Shown: positions 26,613 to 36,414, numbered from the stretch's first letter. The stretch: DNA of 64,000 bases from an uncultured Bacteroidales bacterium (GCA_944325765.1 CALVBH010000021.1:1-64000); one strand, 5' to 3'. The notes: generated by a model from the letters alone, not told the origin. A program made the numbers and translations.

Positions 26613-28499
26613 ATGACATCATACAGGAAGAAATACTGCTGTCTGCCGCTGTTTGCCGCGCTGTTGGTCTCGGCTTCGGGCGCGACAGCCGGGGCGCAAA
26701 GTCTCGACAGGACTCTCGCCGTGGCGGATTCTCTGCGGAAAGCCTGTCTTTTCGAAGAATCCGTGGCCGAATATGAAAAGGCTCTGGACCAGTGTCAGGA
26801 TTCCTTGTCGCGTATAGTGATAGAGGACAGCAAGATGCTGTCGGAAAACGGAGCCGGTATGACGGACTTTGTCCTCCAGCCTACGGTCGTGGCCCGGCAC
26901 AGGTTTTCCGTAGGGGAATTCTTCCTTTATTATCCGCTTAAGGATGAAAGCTGGAGGGAACTGCCGAACGTTCTCGATACGACAGGGAACCATCCGTTCT
27001 ACAAGGCTGTATATTTCCCCGAGACCTGCCGTTCGCTGTATTATTCGGCGCCGGATTCCGAAGGGTCCATGAACATTTACCGTACCGATCTGAAGGATTC
27101 CACCTGGTCCGTCCCTTGTCTTCTGAACGAGTATCTCGTATCGTCCGGAGATGAAATTTACCCTATGCTTTCACCGGACGGGAAACGTCTGTATTTCGCA
27201 TCTTCGGGACTGTACGGCATGGGCGGGTTCGACCTGTACGTGTCCGTCTGGAATGAAGACCAGCATGAATGGGGGCCGCCTTCGAATATGGGAATGCCAT
27301 ATTCGTCGCCGTACAACGATTTCCTCTATATCGACACCCCGGACGGGAAGTATACGATTTTCGCTTCCGACAGGGACTGTCCGGCAGACAGCGTCGATGT
27401 ATATGTGCTTGAGCAGGAAACGATGCCGGTGCGCAGAAGCATACGCGATACGGACATCCTTCGGGAAATCATGGCCCTGAATCCCGTAGACGACCCCATA
27501 AAACTGGATACGGGTGCGGCTGCACCCGCAATGCCGGTGGCCGATGACGAGACGGCCGGATATTCGGCCAAGGTGGCGGAAGTACGGAGCCTCCGCGATT
27601 CCATCTATTTCAACAATATCGCCATAGACAATCTCCGTGCGAGACTGTCCGAGACTGCCGATGAAGACGGGAGGGCGGAACTGACTGAAGAAATCCTGAG
27701 GGCCGAGGCCCTGACACCGGTGCTGCAGGATTCTTTGGACAGGGCTTCGGCCATATTGCAGCAGATAGAGATGGAATTCCTGTTCAAGGGCATTGCCCTG
27801 GATCCGGACAAACTGGTCGGCGAGGCTGACAGGGAAGTCAAGGGCGTGGAATCGAATTATGTATTCACGCGTATGAATCCGGGGAAGGCCCCCGAGATGG
27901 TCATAGAGAAGCCGGCCGTAAAGTTCGACTATACTTTCATGATTCTTCCCGAAGGAAGGTTTGCGGAGAATAACACATTGCCGGACGGCATAGTTTATCA
28001 GATCCAGCTTTTCAGTCTGGCGGACAGGCCATCCATAAAGGCTCTGAAGGGCCTGAGCCCTGTTTTCGAGGAAATTACACCGGCCGGACGGTACATTTAC
28101 AGGGTCGGGGTTTTCAGAACCTACAACGACGTGCTGTCGAATCTGAACAAAGTTAAGAAGCTCGGTTTCAGGACAGCCTACATTACCGCCTTCTACAACG
28201 GGGACGCCGTTTCGGTTTCCAAAGCCCGGGCCTTGGAAAAACAGCCGAAGACAGTAGCGTTGTATCAGATAAATGTCGTACCTTTCGACGGCGATCTTCC
28301 CGAACTGACGGTGTCGGCTATCGGGCAACTGTGCGGCAAAAAGGATATTGCCCGGACTGAAAAGGACGGGAAAATCACATATATTATCGGGACTTTCGAT
28401 GATCGGGAGCTGGTGGAGAAGGCGGTGGTCGCTATCAGGGCAACGGGCGTAGCGGATGTCTCGTATGTAAGGACGGGAACTAAAGAAGTAACACAGTGA
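26613..28499 (+). CDS. Exported PD40 beta-propeller / SPOR-like protein
   Basis: 628 residues with a signal peptide (residues 1-28, ending ATAGA). Helical tetratricopeptide-like sequence follows (about 30-70). Then comes a PD40/WD40-like propeller with YPMLSPDGKRLYFASSGLYGMGGFDLY and a second blade, a coiled region (about 320-400), and a C-terminal SPOR-like domain (YQIQLFSLADRPS…YRVGVF). SPOR domains bind denuded peptidoglycan, so the protein is probably periplasmic or outer-membrane-linked at the cell wall. First gene of an operon with the nfeD-like gene and floA. Exact role unknown. Confidence 0.78.
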   Translation: MTSYRKKYCCLPLFAALLVSASGATAGAQSLDRTLAVADSLRKACLFEESVAEYEKALDQCQDSLSRIVIEDSKMLSENGAGMTDFVLQPTVVARHRFSVGEFFLYYPLKDESWRELPNVLDTTGNHPFYKAVYFPETCRSLYYSAPDSEGSMNIYRTDLKDSTWSVPCLLNEYLVSSGDEIYPMLSPDGKRLYFASSGLYGMGGFDLYVSVWNEDQHEWGPPSNMGMPYSSPYNDFLYIDTPDGKYTIFASDRDCPADSVDVYVLEQETMPVRRSIRDTDILREIMALNPVDDPIKLDTGAAAPAMPVADDETAGYSAKVAEVRSLRDSIYFNNIAIDNLRARLSETADEDGRAELTEEILRAEALTPVLQDSLDRASAILQQIEMEFLFKGIALDPDKLVGEADREVKGVESNYVFTRMNPGKAPEMVIEKPAVKFDYTFMILPEGRFAENNTLPDGIVYQIQLFSLADRPSIKALKGLSPVFEEITPAGRYIYRVGVFRTYNDVLSNLNKVKKLGFRTAYITAFYNGDAVSVSKARALEKQPKTVALYQINVVPFDGDLPELTVSAIGQLCGKKDIARTEKDGKITYIIGTFDDRELVEKAVVAIRATGVADVSYVRTGTKEVTQ

Positions 28500-28510
28500 C
28501 AGTTTTTAAT

Positions 28511-28981
28511 ATGGCGTTTATTATTGTTCTGATGCTTGTGGGCATCCTCCTGATACTGGCGGAAATCCTGCTTGTTCCAGGTATAGGAGTGGCCGGCATT
28601 CTGGGTATTGCCTCGCTGGGCGGCTCCTGCTTCTATGCTTTCAGGGAATTCGGTCCGGAGGCGGGTACTGTCGTCACGGTCATCAATGTGGTGCTGATAG
28701 TGCTGCTGACCGTTTACGTATTGAGGGCGAAGACCTGGAAAAAGCTGGCTCTCGATACGAACATAGATTCGAAAGTGAATATCTTCGATGAAAATGCGCT
28801 TGCGGTGGGAGACAGGGGGAAGACGATGACGAGACTCGGACCGATGGGGACGGCTGTTTTCAGAGGAACGCGGTACGAAGTCATTTCTCTGGAAGGAGTC
28901 ATCGATCCGGCTGTCGATGTGGAAGTCGTGCTGATGGAAGACAACAAGATTTACGTAAAGCCGGCAAGTGAAGATTTTTAA
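28511..28981 (+). CDS. NfeD-like membrane protein
   Basis: 156 residues: two to three membrane helices (about 1-75, with [24 protein letters not shown]) then a C-terminal OB-fold NfeD domain (about 95-156: [24 protein letters not shown]). NfeD proteins work with flotillins, and the next gene is a flotillin. The ATG at 28511 follows an AT-rich run and fits the helix start. A GTG at 28496 overlapping the upstream stop is the alternative. Confidence 0.9.
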   Translation: MAFIIVLMLVGILLILAEILLVPGIGVAGILGIASLGGSCFYAFREFGPEAGTVVTVINVVLIVLLTVYVLRAKTWKKLALDTNIDSKVNIFDENALAVGDRGKTMTRLGPMGTAVFRGTRYEVISLEGVIDPAVDVEVVLMEDNKIYVKPASEDF

Positions 28982-29004
28982 GGAATCAATATTTTTCTGA
29001 TACT

Positions 29005-29955
29005 ATGGTAATGATTGCAGTTTGGGTGGCTGTCGCGATAGTCGCCCTGAGTATTTTCCTCTGGTTTTTCCCTGTGACCCTGTGGTTTCAGGCGCTGATT
29101 TCCGGAGTCCGCATTTCGCTGGTTCAGCTCGTGCTGATGCGTTGGAGAAAGGTCCCTCCGGGAACTATCGTAATGGCGATGGTGACTGGAACCAAGGCCG
29201 GACTGAAATTGGATGCGAATGAACTTGAAGCGCATTTTCTCGCGCATGGCAATGTCCCTAACGTGGTTAATGCACTGATTTCCGCGGACAAGGCGAATAT
29301 CATCCTCGATTTCAAGATGGCCGCAGCCATCGATCTGGCTGGCCGGGACGTGTTCGAGGCCGTACAGATGTCCGTAAACCCCAAGGTCATCAACACTCCG
29401 CCGGTAACGGCCGTAGCCAAGGACGGTATCCAACTCATAGCGAAGGCGCGTGTGACTGTCCGTGCGAATATCAAGCAGCTGGTCGGAGGGGCCGGTGAAG
29501 AGACGGTGCTGGCCCGCGTGGGTGAAGGCATTGTGTCGAGCATCGGTGCGTCGGAGAGCCACAAGTTCGTTCTGGAACATCCGGATTCCATCTCCAAGGT
29601 GGTTTTGAGCAAGGGACTTGATGCCGGGACTGCATTCGAGATTCTGTCCATCGATATCGCCGACATAGACATAGGAAAGAATATCGGTGCTGCCCTGCAG
29701 ATGGATCAGGCGGAAGCAGACAAGAATATCGCCCAGGCCCGTGCAGAGGAACGCCGCGCAATGGCCGTGGCCCTGGAGCAGGAGATGAAGGCGAAGGCCC
29801 AGGAAGCCCGGGCCAAAGTGATCGAGGCGGAGACGCAGATTCCTTTGGCTATGGCGGAGGCTTTCCGCAGCGGGAATCTCGGTATCATGGACTACTACAG
29901 GATAAAGAATATCCAGGCCGATACCGATATGCGCGAAAACATCGCCAAGGGATAG
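29005..29955 (+). CDS. floA: Flotillin-like protein FloA
   Basis: 316 residues. An N-terminal membrane-inserted hairpin (about 1-45) precedes an SPFH-type domain (about 50-200: [34 protein letters not shown]) and an Ala/Glu-rich coiled coil (about 235-280), ending DMRENIAKG. FloA scaffolds functional membrane microdomains. It sits 23 bp after the nfeD-like gene, the usual pairing. Length and order match the YqfA/FloA family. Confidence 0.95.
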   Translation: MVMIAVWVAVAIVALSIFLWFFPVTLWFQALISGVRISLVQLVLMRWRKVPPGTIVMAMVTGTKAGLKLDANELEAHFLAHGNVPNVVNALISADKANIILDFKMAAAIDLAGRDVFEAVQMSVNPKVINTPPVTAVAKDGIQLIAKARVTVRANIKQLVGGAGEETVLARVGEGIVSSIGASESHKFVLEHPDSISKVVLSKGLDAGTAFEILSIDIADIDIGKNIGAALQMDQAEADKNIAQARAEERRAMAVALEQEMKAKAQEARAKVIEAETQIPLAMAEAFRSGNLGIMDYYRIKNIQADTDMRENIAKG

Positions 29956-29991
29956 AAATCTGCCGGCAGGACTGGTCGGATGTAGAAAATA

Positions 29992-30021
29992 TTGCAAAAC
30001 AATATTTTTTCAGTATCTTTG
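29992..30021 (+). promoter_or_regulatory. tRNA-Ser promoter
   Basis: TTG (29992-29994), 19 bases, TATCTTTG (30014-30021), ten bases before the tRNA 5' end. Confidence 0.75.
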
Positions 30022-30030
30022 CAGTCCATT

Positions 30031-30119
30031 GGTGAGATGGGTGAGTGGCTGAAACCAGCAGTTTGCTAAACTGCCGTACGGATTTACCCGTACCGGGGGT
30101 TCGAATCCCCCTCTCACCG
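30031..30119 (+). tRNA. tRNA-Ser (anticodon GCT)
   Basis: Acceptor GGTGAGA (30031-30037) pairs with TCTCACC (30112-30118). The anticodon loop TTGCTAA is held by GCAGT/ACTGC, giving anticodon GCT. There is a long variable arm (TACGGATTTACCCGTA) as expected for serine, and a T arm with GGTTCGAATCC. G73 is the discriminator. CCA is not encoded. Confidence 0.97.
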
Positions 30120-30123
30120 CATG

Positions 30124-30158
30124 AAAAGCCTGAACTCGGAGAGTTCGGGCTTTTCTGT
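30124..30158 (+). terminator. Terminator after tRNA-Ser
   Basis: AAAAGCCTGAACTC (30124-30137) and GAGTTCGGGCTTTT (30141-30154) form a 14-bp stem with one G-T pair and a three-base loop, followed by CTGTTTTT. Confidence 0.9.
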
Positions 30159-30199
30159 TTTTCCCCGGCGGGAGCTTGCTCTGAGGCCGGCGGAAAACA

Positions 30200-30326
30200 G
30201 AAAAGCCGTGGTCTGCATCAGCAGACCGGCTTTTCATGCAAGGGCCGGCCCGGCGAGGGGTCGGGGATGTGGCCCCGCAGGGGGCAAATCCCCTCCCTCA
30301 TCGCAGGAACCTCTCGCCGGGCCGGC
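30200..30326. repeat. GC-rich nested inverted repeats after tRNA-Ser
   Basis: Two structures fill the otherwise empty 308 bp between the tRNA and the AraC-type gene. A hairpin of GAAAAGCC-GT-GGTCTGC (30200-30216) against GCAGACCGGCTTTTC (30221-30235) is the first. The second is a 14-bp perfect inverted repeat, GCCGGCCCGGCGAG (30244-30257) and CTCGCCGGGCCGGC (30313-30326), enclosing GGGGATGTGGCCCCGCAGGG. The G+C of this patch is well above that of the surroundings. It could be an intergenic repeat family or a small structured RNA. Confidence 0.6.
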
Positions 30327-30392
30327 ATCCCGATATATGAAGAATTTTGTGTACATTTTATTAAACCGGTGTAGAAATCCCGAATTTATATG

Positions 30393-30400
30393 TAAGTTTG
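30393..30400 (+). promoter_or_regulatory. -7 box for the AraC-type gene
   Basis: TAAGTTTG, matching TAnnTTTG, 28 bp before the ATG at 30428. A purine-rich AAAGGAGAG lies 7 bp before that ATG. Confidence 0.5.
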
Positions 30401-30427
30401 CGTTTCCCGCTTAAAGGAGAGCGAATT

Positions 30428-31342
30428 ATGCAAAATACAGATACCAATATGCTGAACCTCCAGCAGTTCCGACAGATGTTCCCTATTTCAAACTGCCTCA
30501 ACATGGGCGACGATGTCTGCCTGGTCGATGTCAGATACGACGAATCTCTGGACGTGATGCGCCATCCGTGCCGTTTCGACGGCCTTCTCGTATTTTTCTG
30601 CCTGTCAGGGAATATCGGAATCACGATAAACCTTACCGAATTCAATGTCGTGGAAAATTCCCTCTTCGTCTATCTTCCGGGAAGCATAGTCCGGGTGGCT
30701 GAAGTCGAGGACACTGCGAAGCCAGACCTCCATTTTCTGGTAATGGCCATGTCGAGACAATATATGGAGACCCTCAACGTCAACACTTCCAGACTCCTCG
30801 ACAGCCGTCTGATGCTTCTCGACAGACCATTCCTCCTGATTCAGGACAAGGAAAAGGAAATCGCGGGGGAATACATAATGCTGGCTGAAAGCATTCTCCG
30901 GTCGAACCTTTCCTATAAAAGGGAAAGCATCTCCATGCTCATCACCTCGATGTTCTTCCTGATGAGCGGAATCATAGAGCAGGACCGGGGCAGGGACTGT
31001 GTCACAGTCCGGCAAGGACAGGATAGAAGCAAAAGCGTCTCGGACAGATTCATCCGGTTGGTGACGGAATATTATGCCGAGGAGCGGAGCGTGTCGTTCT
31101 ATGCCGGCAAACTTTGTCTGACGCCCAAATACCTGTCCAGGCTCGTAAAGGAGGCGACAGGAAAGTCGGCTCCGGACTGGATATCCGATTTTGTCATTCT
31201 CGAAGCCAAGAATATGCTGAAATATTCGGATATGCCGATAAAGGAAATCGTGTCGCGGCTGAATTTCACGAATATGTCCGCATTCCACAAATTCTTCAAG
31301 GCCAGGACCGGCATCACTCCTGCGAAGTACCGGAAATCCTGA
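30428..31342 (+). CDS. AraC-family transcriptional regulator
   Basis: 304 residues: an N-terminal cupin-like sensor (about 20-170) and a C-terminal AraC DNA-binding domain (about 205-304). The second contains two helix-turn-helices and the family ending MPIKEIVSRLNFTNMSAFHKFFKARTGITPAKYRKS (split by function into the recognition helix and the tail). The start at 30428 is taken for its purine-rich ribosome site. The gene ends inside the tail of the convergent export operon (29-bp overlap), which it plausibly controls. Effector unknown. Confidence 0.92.
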   Translation: MQNTDTNMLNLQQFRQMFPISNCLNMGDDVCLVDVRYDESLDVMRHPCRFDGLLVFFCLSGNIGITINLTEFNVVENSLFVYLPGSIVRVAEVEDTAKPDLHFLVMAMSRQYMETLNVNTSRLLDSRLMLLDRPFLLIQDKEKEIAGEYIMLAESILRSNLSYKRESISMLITSMFFLMSGIIEQDRGRDCVTVRQGQDRSKSVSDRFIRLVTEYYAEERSVSFYAGKLCLTPKYLSRLVKEATGKSAPDWISDFVILEAKNMLKYSDMPIKEIVSRLNFTNMSAFHKFFKARTGITPAKYRKS

Positions 31343-32525
31343 CCCTGTTTTCTATGAAGACGGCCGCACACGACAGGATATAGTACACGATAATCTGTAT
31401 CGTAAGCGCCAGTATCTGCGGTTCTGCCATGGCCAGACCGGCACCTGCAGTATTCATATTCATGAAAGCCCTGACGGCGAAAGTAGACGGGAAAATGCAG
31501 GAGAACCATTTCCAGAAGAGAGGGAAACTGGACTGCGGCCAGGAAAATCCGGTCAGGAACAGGCAGACTACGGACATCAGCAGGAACAGGATGAAAACCG
31601 TCTCCCTGTGCCTGATCAGGGTGCTGAAAGTGAAACTGAACACCACGCAGGCAGTCACGAAAAACAGCAGAAGTATGAAAATATCCCCGAACGGACAGTT
31701 CTGAGGCATTCCGATTATTTTCGGTATCAACGCCATGATATATACGCCGATCGCTATGTAGATAAGCCAGTAGGCCAGACCTCTGCCGAACACGGTCCTC
31801 GAGATTCCCCGTCCGCTCAGTTTCCAGGGCATTGCCGCGGAGTGACGGTTCTCCTCACGCATCGTTCCCGACAGCATGGAAACCCCGAAATACATAGTCT
31901 GCTGGATGATGACAAGCAGAATGGCCGACATGAAGAATATGCTGTAGGAGAAGGCCCTGTTGTAAGGTATGTTTTCTTCATATTCAATCGGATGGATAAG
32001 CTGTTCCACTTGTTTACCGTCCATTCCCGCAGCCGAGAACTTCTGTTCCTGAATGGCATGCATCCCGTCCAGCATGGCCATATTCACTCCCATTGTCAGG
32101 TTCTTGTAATAAATCATACTGCTCATATCGGCGTACGTCGATACTGTCGCAGGGTGCGAAGCGGCGATATTGTCTTCGAAATCTTCATGAATCCATACGA
32201 TTCCGTTTACCTGACGGTCCCTCATAAGGTTTTCAGCTTCGGCCATATTCATACAGGTCCTGCTGACCTGCAATTCCCTGGTGGCGTCCAGCGCCCTGAC
32301 GAATTTTCTGCCTGCCGCGCTGCCCGAGTCATCCACAATGGCGACGGGCATATCGTCGAGGTTGCCGTTGGAATATACTATCCCGTAGATTATCGGATAG
32401 GCCAGTCCTGCCAGAAAGAACACTATCAGGACTCCGCTGTCGCTGAAAATATGTTTCAGTTCCCGCGCAAATATGGAATACCAGTCGGAGAACCATTGTC
32501 CCGTATATGATAAGAATTTTTTCAT
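31314..32525 (-). CDS. ABC-2 type export permease, second subunit
   Basis: 403 residues. One N-terminal helix (about 30-50: GVLIVFFLAGLAYPIIYGIVYS), a large extracytoplasmic domain (about 50-170: VAIVDDSGSAAGRKFVRALDA) and five C-terminal helices (about 180-395) match the YhhJ/YbhR type of ABC-2 permease. It is the last gene of a tolC-hlyD-permease-permease operon. No ATPase gene is present. Start MKKF at 32525; an ATG three codons earlier is possible. Its 3' end overlaps the convergent AraC-type gene by 29 bp. Confidence 0.88.
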   Translation of the reverse strand: MKKFLSYTGQWFSDWYSIFARELKHIFSDSGVLIVFFLAGLAYPIIYGIVYSNGNLDDMPVAIVDDSGSAAGRKFVRALDATRELQVSRTCMNMAEAENLMRDRQVNGIVWIHEDFEDNIAASHPATVSTYADMSSMIYYKNLTMGVNMAMLDGMHAIQEQKFSAAGMDGKQVEQLIHPIEYEENIPYNRAFSYSIFFMSAILLVIIQQTMYFGVSMLSGTMREENRHSAAMPWKLSGRGISRTVFGRGLAYWLIYIAIGVYIMALIPKIIGMPQNCPFGDIFILLLFFVTACVVFSFTFSTLIRHRETVFILFLLMSVVCLFLTGFSWPQSSFPLFWKWFSCIFPSTFAVRAFMNMNTAGAGLAMAEPQILALTIQIIVYYILSCAAVFIENRVRISGTSQE

Positions 32526-32546
32526 CGGAGTCACTTTGATTTACCG

Positions 32547-33716
32547 TTATTTCCTCGGAAAATTCAGATTTATGAATGCTTTGTGAAGCCGCTTGTACAC
32601 GAATGCCGGCAAAATCATAAAGACGAGCATGCTGACGGCTTCCATATACCAGCCGCTGAAGCCGCCGGCATAGAACGCTTCCTGAACGTACATCTGATAG
32701 AAATGCCTCAGAGGGAACAGTTCCGCAAGCCCCCGGATGCCGGCCGGCATGGCTTCTACCGGCAGGGAAAAACCGCACAGGGAGAAAGCCATCATGCTGA
32801 ACAGGGCGGAAATGCTGATAGCCAGCCGCAGTATCGGCAGACAGCCGATGATGAATATCCCTATCGCCTCGCTGGCCAGTACGAGAAGAACCGTGCCGAG
32901 GAACATATTCCAGACCGACCCTGCCATGGGAAATCCCATCCAGTCATAAAGTATGAGGTCGCAGGTTAAACCCATCATAGTGAACAGTATCGTGTACGGA
33001 ATCATTTTCCCGAGCATCGCGACACTCATGGACCCTCCTGCTTTTTCCAGAAGATGCCGGGACGTCCCGTGCTTGAGTTCCGAACCTATGGCATATACCG
33101 TCAGAAGGATGATAATCGTCTCCAGCATCCCGGGAATCAGGGCATTGGTCAGGAAAGCCCGGTAGTCCACGGCCGGATTGCCGATATTGTGGGCATCTAT
33201 CCTTATGGGCTGGACCAGACCTTCGATCTTGTCTGCGCCCATTCCTTTCCCGGCCAGAATCTGAACCTGCACCGCTCCCGATGCCAGATTCATCAGCGAA
33301 ACCAGTTCCTTGTAGGACAATGACCCTCCTATAAAGTACAATGTATTGACATACAGTGTCAATACCGGCTGCCTTCCGGACAACACATCATCGTAGAAAT
33401 TCTCGGGAATCACGCAGAAAGCCGTGATTTCTCCGGTTTGCAGAGCCCTTCTGGCCTCTGTATAGGAGTCGAAACTGCAGGTTTCACCCAGTTTGGTGGC
33501 ATCGATCTGTCTGATAAAGTTCCTTGACAGGGAAGAGCAGTCCTGGTCTACCACGCCTATGGGCAGGTCTTCGGGAATTCTGTCTTTCAGGAATGTAAGG
33601 CAGAAAACCAGACAGAAGGCCAGGACACCGACTGAAGCCAGAAGGTAAACCGGCCTCTGTCTCATCACCCGCATTTCCCGGAGCGATACCGCCTTTATTT
33701 TATTCCAGAATTTCAT
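32547..33716 (-). CDS. ABC-2 type export permease, first subunit
   Basis: 389 residues, with the same layout as its neighbour: helix near 20-40 (PVYLLASVGVLAFCLVF), an extracytoplasmic domain with LPIGVVDQDCSSLSRNFIRQIDA, and five helices after about 190. The two permeases are probably ancient duplicates forming a heterodimer. An ATG at 33734 would overlap the hlyD-like stop by 8 bp; the internal ATG at 33716 (MKFWNKIK) is the conventional start. Substrate unknown. Confidence 0.87.
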   Translation of the reverse strand: MKFWNKIKAVSLREMRVMRQRPVYLLASVGVLAFCLVFCLTFLKDRIPEDLPIGVVDQDCSSLSRNFIRQIDATKLGETCSFDSYTEARRALQTGEITAFCVIPENFYDDVLSGRQPVLTLYVNTLYFIGGSLSYKELVSLMNLASGAVQVQILAGKGMGADKIEGLVQPIRIDAHNIGNPAVDYRAFLTNALIPGMLETIIILLTVYAIGSELKHGTSRHLLEKAGGSMSVAMLGKMIPYTILFTMMGLTCDLILYDWMGFPMAGSVWNMFLGTVLLVLASEAIGIFIIGCLPILRLAISISALFSMMAFSLCGFSLPVEAMPAGIRGLAELFPLRHFYQMYVQEAFYAGGFSGWYMEAVSMLVFMILPAFVYKRLHKAFINLNFPRK

Positions 33717-33726
33717 CGGAAGTGCA

Positions 33727-34728
33727 TTATTCAAGAACCGGATTCACTACGATGGCTGTCATTCCGGGAAGAAGGCCCTCCACAGGTTCGAGAGGAACAC
33801 TGCGGACTTCGAAAGTCCGGGCATCGTATCTGCCGGTATCGAGGGTGGCACGCCATGTGGCAAACGACTGCATGACGCTCATATATTTTATGCGTGTCCG
33901 ATACTGCATGTCGCCCAGTGCCGGTACGGTCACGGTCAGTTCGTCCCCGATTTTCATCCCGTGCAGCATGTCTTCCCGGATGCTGAATGTGAACCATGTG
34001 TCGGACAGGTCCGTCACCGTCATCACTGGAGAACCCTGACCGACAAGTTCTCCCTCTTTCGGGAACCGAGCGGTAACTATGCCGTCGGACGGGGCCGTCA
34101 GGTACAGTTCTCCCATATAGGATTCGACTTCGGCCAATGCAGCCGATGCCTGGTCCACGAGGGCTTCGGCGGCCTCCCTGTCTTCTTTCCGGGCACCGTT
34201 TACCGCCATGTCGTACTGGGATTTGGCTGCCGCGCAGGTGGCTTTTGCCGCCTTGTATTGTGCTGAGACTTCATCGAACTTCTGTTCGCTCACTACTTTC
34301 TGGGCGAAAAGCCTTTCCGTCCTTTCGTATGACTTCCTCATCACCTCTTCTCCCGCAAGAGCCTGCTGCCAGACTTCGTATGCTGCTGCTATCTGTTCCT
34401 GTCTGGCCCCTTTGAGAGCCTTCTCCTTCTGGGCTTCGGCGGCGGATTTTACCGCAGCCGCCTGGGCCAGTTTGGCCTTGATTTCAGGGCTGTCTATCTC
34501 CGCGAGAGTGTCTCCCTTGTGTACGAAGTCTCCCTCATCCGCGAAGAACTTCTCGATTCTGCCCGGAACCTTGCCTGATACCCGGTATTCGACAGCTTCC
34601 GCCTGTCCCTGGATGACTGTCGGCTCCGGCTTCGACACGATATATCCCACGAGGGCCACTACTGCGATTATCACTAACAACGCTATGATTCCTGTCAGCA
34701 GGTTATAGCTTTTCTTTTTCTGTTCCAT
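33727..34728 (-). CDS. HlyD-family membrane fusion protein
   Basis: 333 residues. One N-terminal membrane helix (about 9-32) precedes a split lipoyl domain (about 40-75 and 210-245) with a long coiled-coil hairpin between (about 80-205, rich in Ala/Glu/Lys) and a beta-barrel domain (FSIREDMLHGMKIGDELTV). It should bridge the inner-membrane permeases and the TolC-like channel of the same operon. Confidence 0.92.
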   Translation of the reverse strand: MEQKKKSYNLLTGIIALLVIIAVVALVGYIVSKPEPTVIQGQAEAVEYRVSGKVPGRIEKFFADEGDFVHKGDTLAEIDSPEIKAKLAQAAAVKSAAEAQKEKALKGARQEQIAAAYEVWQQALAGEEVMRKSYERTERLFAQKVVSEQKFDEVSAQYKAAKATCAAAKSQYDMAVNGARKEDREAAEALVDQASAALAEVESYMGELYLTAPSDGIVTARFPKEGELVGQGSPVMTVTDLSDTWFTFSIREDMLHGMKIGDELTVTVPALGDMQYRTRIKYMSVMQSFATWRATLDTGRYDARTFEVRSVPLEPVEGLLPGMTAIVVNPVLE

Positions 34729-34749
34729 GATTATCTTGCTTTCCTTTAT

Positions 34750-36240
34750 TTATTCACGATTTATATTGCCTTCGGCTGCAGCCAGAGAACTGGCGGCTAT
34801 CTGAAGTTCCACTCCTGCATCGATATATTCGGAGTGCGCTTTCATCCACGCTGTCTGTGCCGCCAGCAAGGTATTTGCCGGTACAACGCCTTCGGTATAG
34901 CCTACTGTAGCCGTCCGCAGGTTTTCTTCCGCGCTCGACAGGCTGCTTTCAGCCATGTTCAGTTTTTCCAGGGCTTCGTTTTCCTGTTTTCTGAATTTGG
35001 CTACCTGCAGCGTTATCTTTTCGCGTGCATCTTCCAGCTGATAACTCGTGATGACGGCTTCAGCCTTGGCTTTGCGGACTTTCTGCCAGGTGGCGCAGCC
35101 GTGGATAATAGGGATATTTACGGCCACTCCGACATTGAACATTCCTCCGAATCTGTTTCTGTAGCCGTGGAAGGCATTCGGATTCGTCACCAGGTAATCT
35201 GCCGTCAGGGCTATCTGCGGAAGCATATCCGCACGGGCGACGGCGACTTTCTTCCCATAGATTTCGGTGGCCAGTTCCAGACTTCTGATTTCCGGCCTGT
35301 CGGCGAAAATATCGTCGAGTTCCTTATCCGTACACATCTGCGGCAGAGGTATTTCCGTTAAATTCTCGTCGGCCAGTTCGATGTCGCTGTCTATCGGCAG
35401 CCCGCAGAGCTGGCACAGAAGCATTTTGCTCAATGAAAGGCCGTTGGAGGCTTTCAGCAGGGCAGTCCGGGCTTCGTTCGTCTTTACCTTCACTGCCAGA
35501 AGGTCGGCTTCCGTGGCCATACCTTCCCCGACCAGGATTTCGGTATCATGAAGCATCTGTTCCAGAAGGTCCGTATAATCCCTGGCCAGACGCAGTTTTC
35601 CGGCGATGGAGACTATCTGCCAGTAGGCATTGTCCACTGACGAGATGACAGAACTGCGGCCTGCATCGTACTGAGCTTCCGCCAGGTCTTCCGCAAGGGA
35701 CGCTATTTTGTTCGCCGCTACGATTTTGCCTCCTGTGAATACAGGCTGTTTGAGCGTGACGGCTCCGAGAAATACATTCTGGATATCCAGCTCCAGGGCG
35801 TCGCTTATCTCTTTCCCTATGGCATTGACGGAATTGGAAATGTCTATGGAACCCATGGAAGAGAATGCCTGCAGGAGTTCGGGATTTTTGATGAGGAATT
35901 GCTGGAACGACTGGTTCGCGAGCAGCTGTCCCAGGCCCGACTGGAGGGTTTCCTGGAAGGAAGTCCCCATTCCGGACAGGGCCGCCGAAGCGTTGTCTGA
36001 AAGCAGGTCTATGTTTCTGCTGTTGTACATATAGGCTCCGGTAACTGAAATTTCAGGGAAATAGTTCGACATCGCTATTTTCCTGTCGTGTCCGGCTACG
36101 GTTATTTTCTGTCGGGCGATTTTCAGGTCGATATTGTTGGCCACAGCCGAATCCCTGCACTGCTGGAGTGTCAGGATATCCGTCGCACCGGCCATAATCG
36201 GGAGCATTGCCGTCAAGACGGCCAATAAGAATCTTTTCAT
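34750..36240 (-). CDS. TolC-family outer membrane efflux protein
   Basis: 496 residues with a signal peptide (MKRFLLAVLTAMLPIMAGA) and two OEP repeats (about 25-260 and 275-490) forming the trimeric channel-tunnel. The start is set at 36240 because the preceding 46 in-frame codons lack signal-peptide character. First gene of the export operon; the hlyD-like gene follows after 21 bp. Confidence 0.92.
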   Translation of the reverse strand: MKRFLLAVLTAMLPIMAGATDILTLQQCRDSAVANNIDLKIARQKITVAGHDRKIAMSNYFPEISVTGAYMYNSRNIDLLSDNASAALSGMGTSFQETLQSGLGQLLANQSFQQFLIKNPELLQAFSSMGSIDISNSVNAIGKEISDALELDIQNVFLGAVTLKQPVFTGGKIVAANKIASLAEDLAEAQYDAGRSSVISSVDNAYWQIVSIAGKLRLARDYTDLLEQMLHDTEILVGEGMATEADLLAVKVKTNEARTALLKASNGLSLSKMLLCQLCGLPIDSDIELADENLTEIPLPQMCTDKELDDIFADRPEIRSLELATEIYGKKVAVARADMLPQIALTADYLVTNPNAFHGYRNRFGGMFNVGVAVNIPIIHGCATWQKVRKAKAEAVITSYQLEDAREKITLQVAKFRKQENEALEKLNMAESSLSSAEENLRTATVGYTEGVVPANTLLAAQTAWMKAHSEYIDAGVELQIAASSLAAAEGNINRE

Positions 36241-36292
36241 TTCCACCTTGAATATAAATTCATCCAAGGTTGCCGGTGTTTTACAAAAGAAT

Positions 36293-36312
36293 TGCCGGAT
36301 TTTCATCCGGCA
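36293..36312 (-). terminator. Hairpin between the lipoprotein gene and the export operon
   Basis: TGCCGGAT/ATCCGGCA, a perfect 8-bp stem with a four-base loop. On the minus strand it is followed by ATTCTTTTG, a weak terminator about 200 bp beyond the lipoprotein stop. Confidence 0.55.
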
Positions 36313-36414
36313 TATCCTGTTTGTCCTCAAAAATTTCCGAAAGGTCAAAAATCTGTCGTATGTAGAGTTTCCGCGCACGGATTGTTTCCCCGGATACGCT
36401 CCGACGGCGCATAA

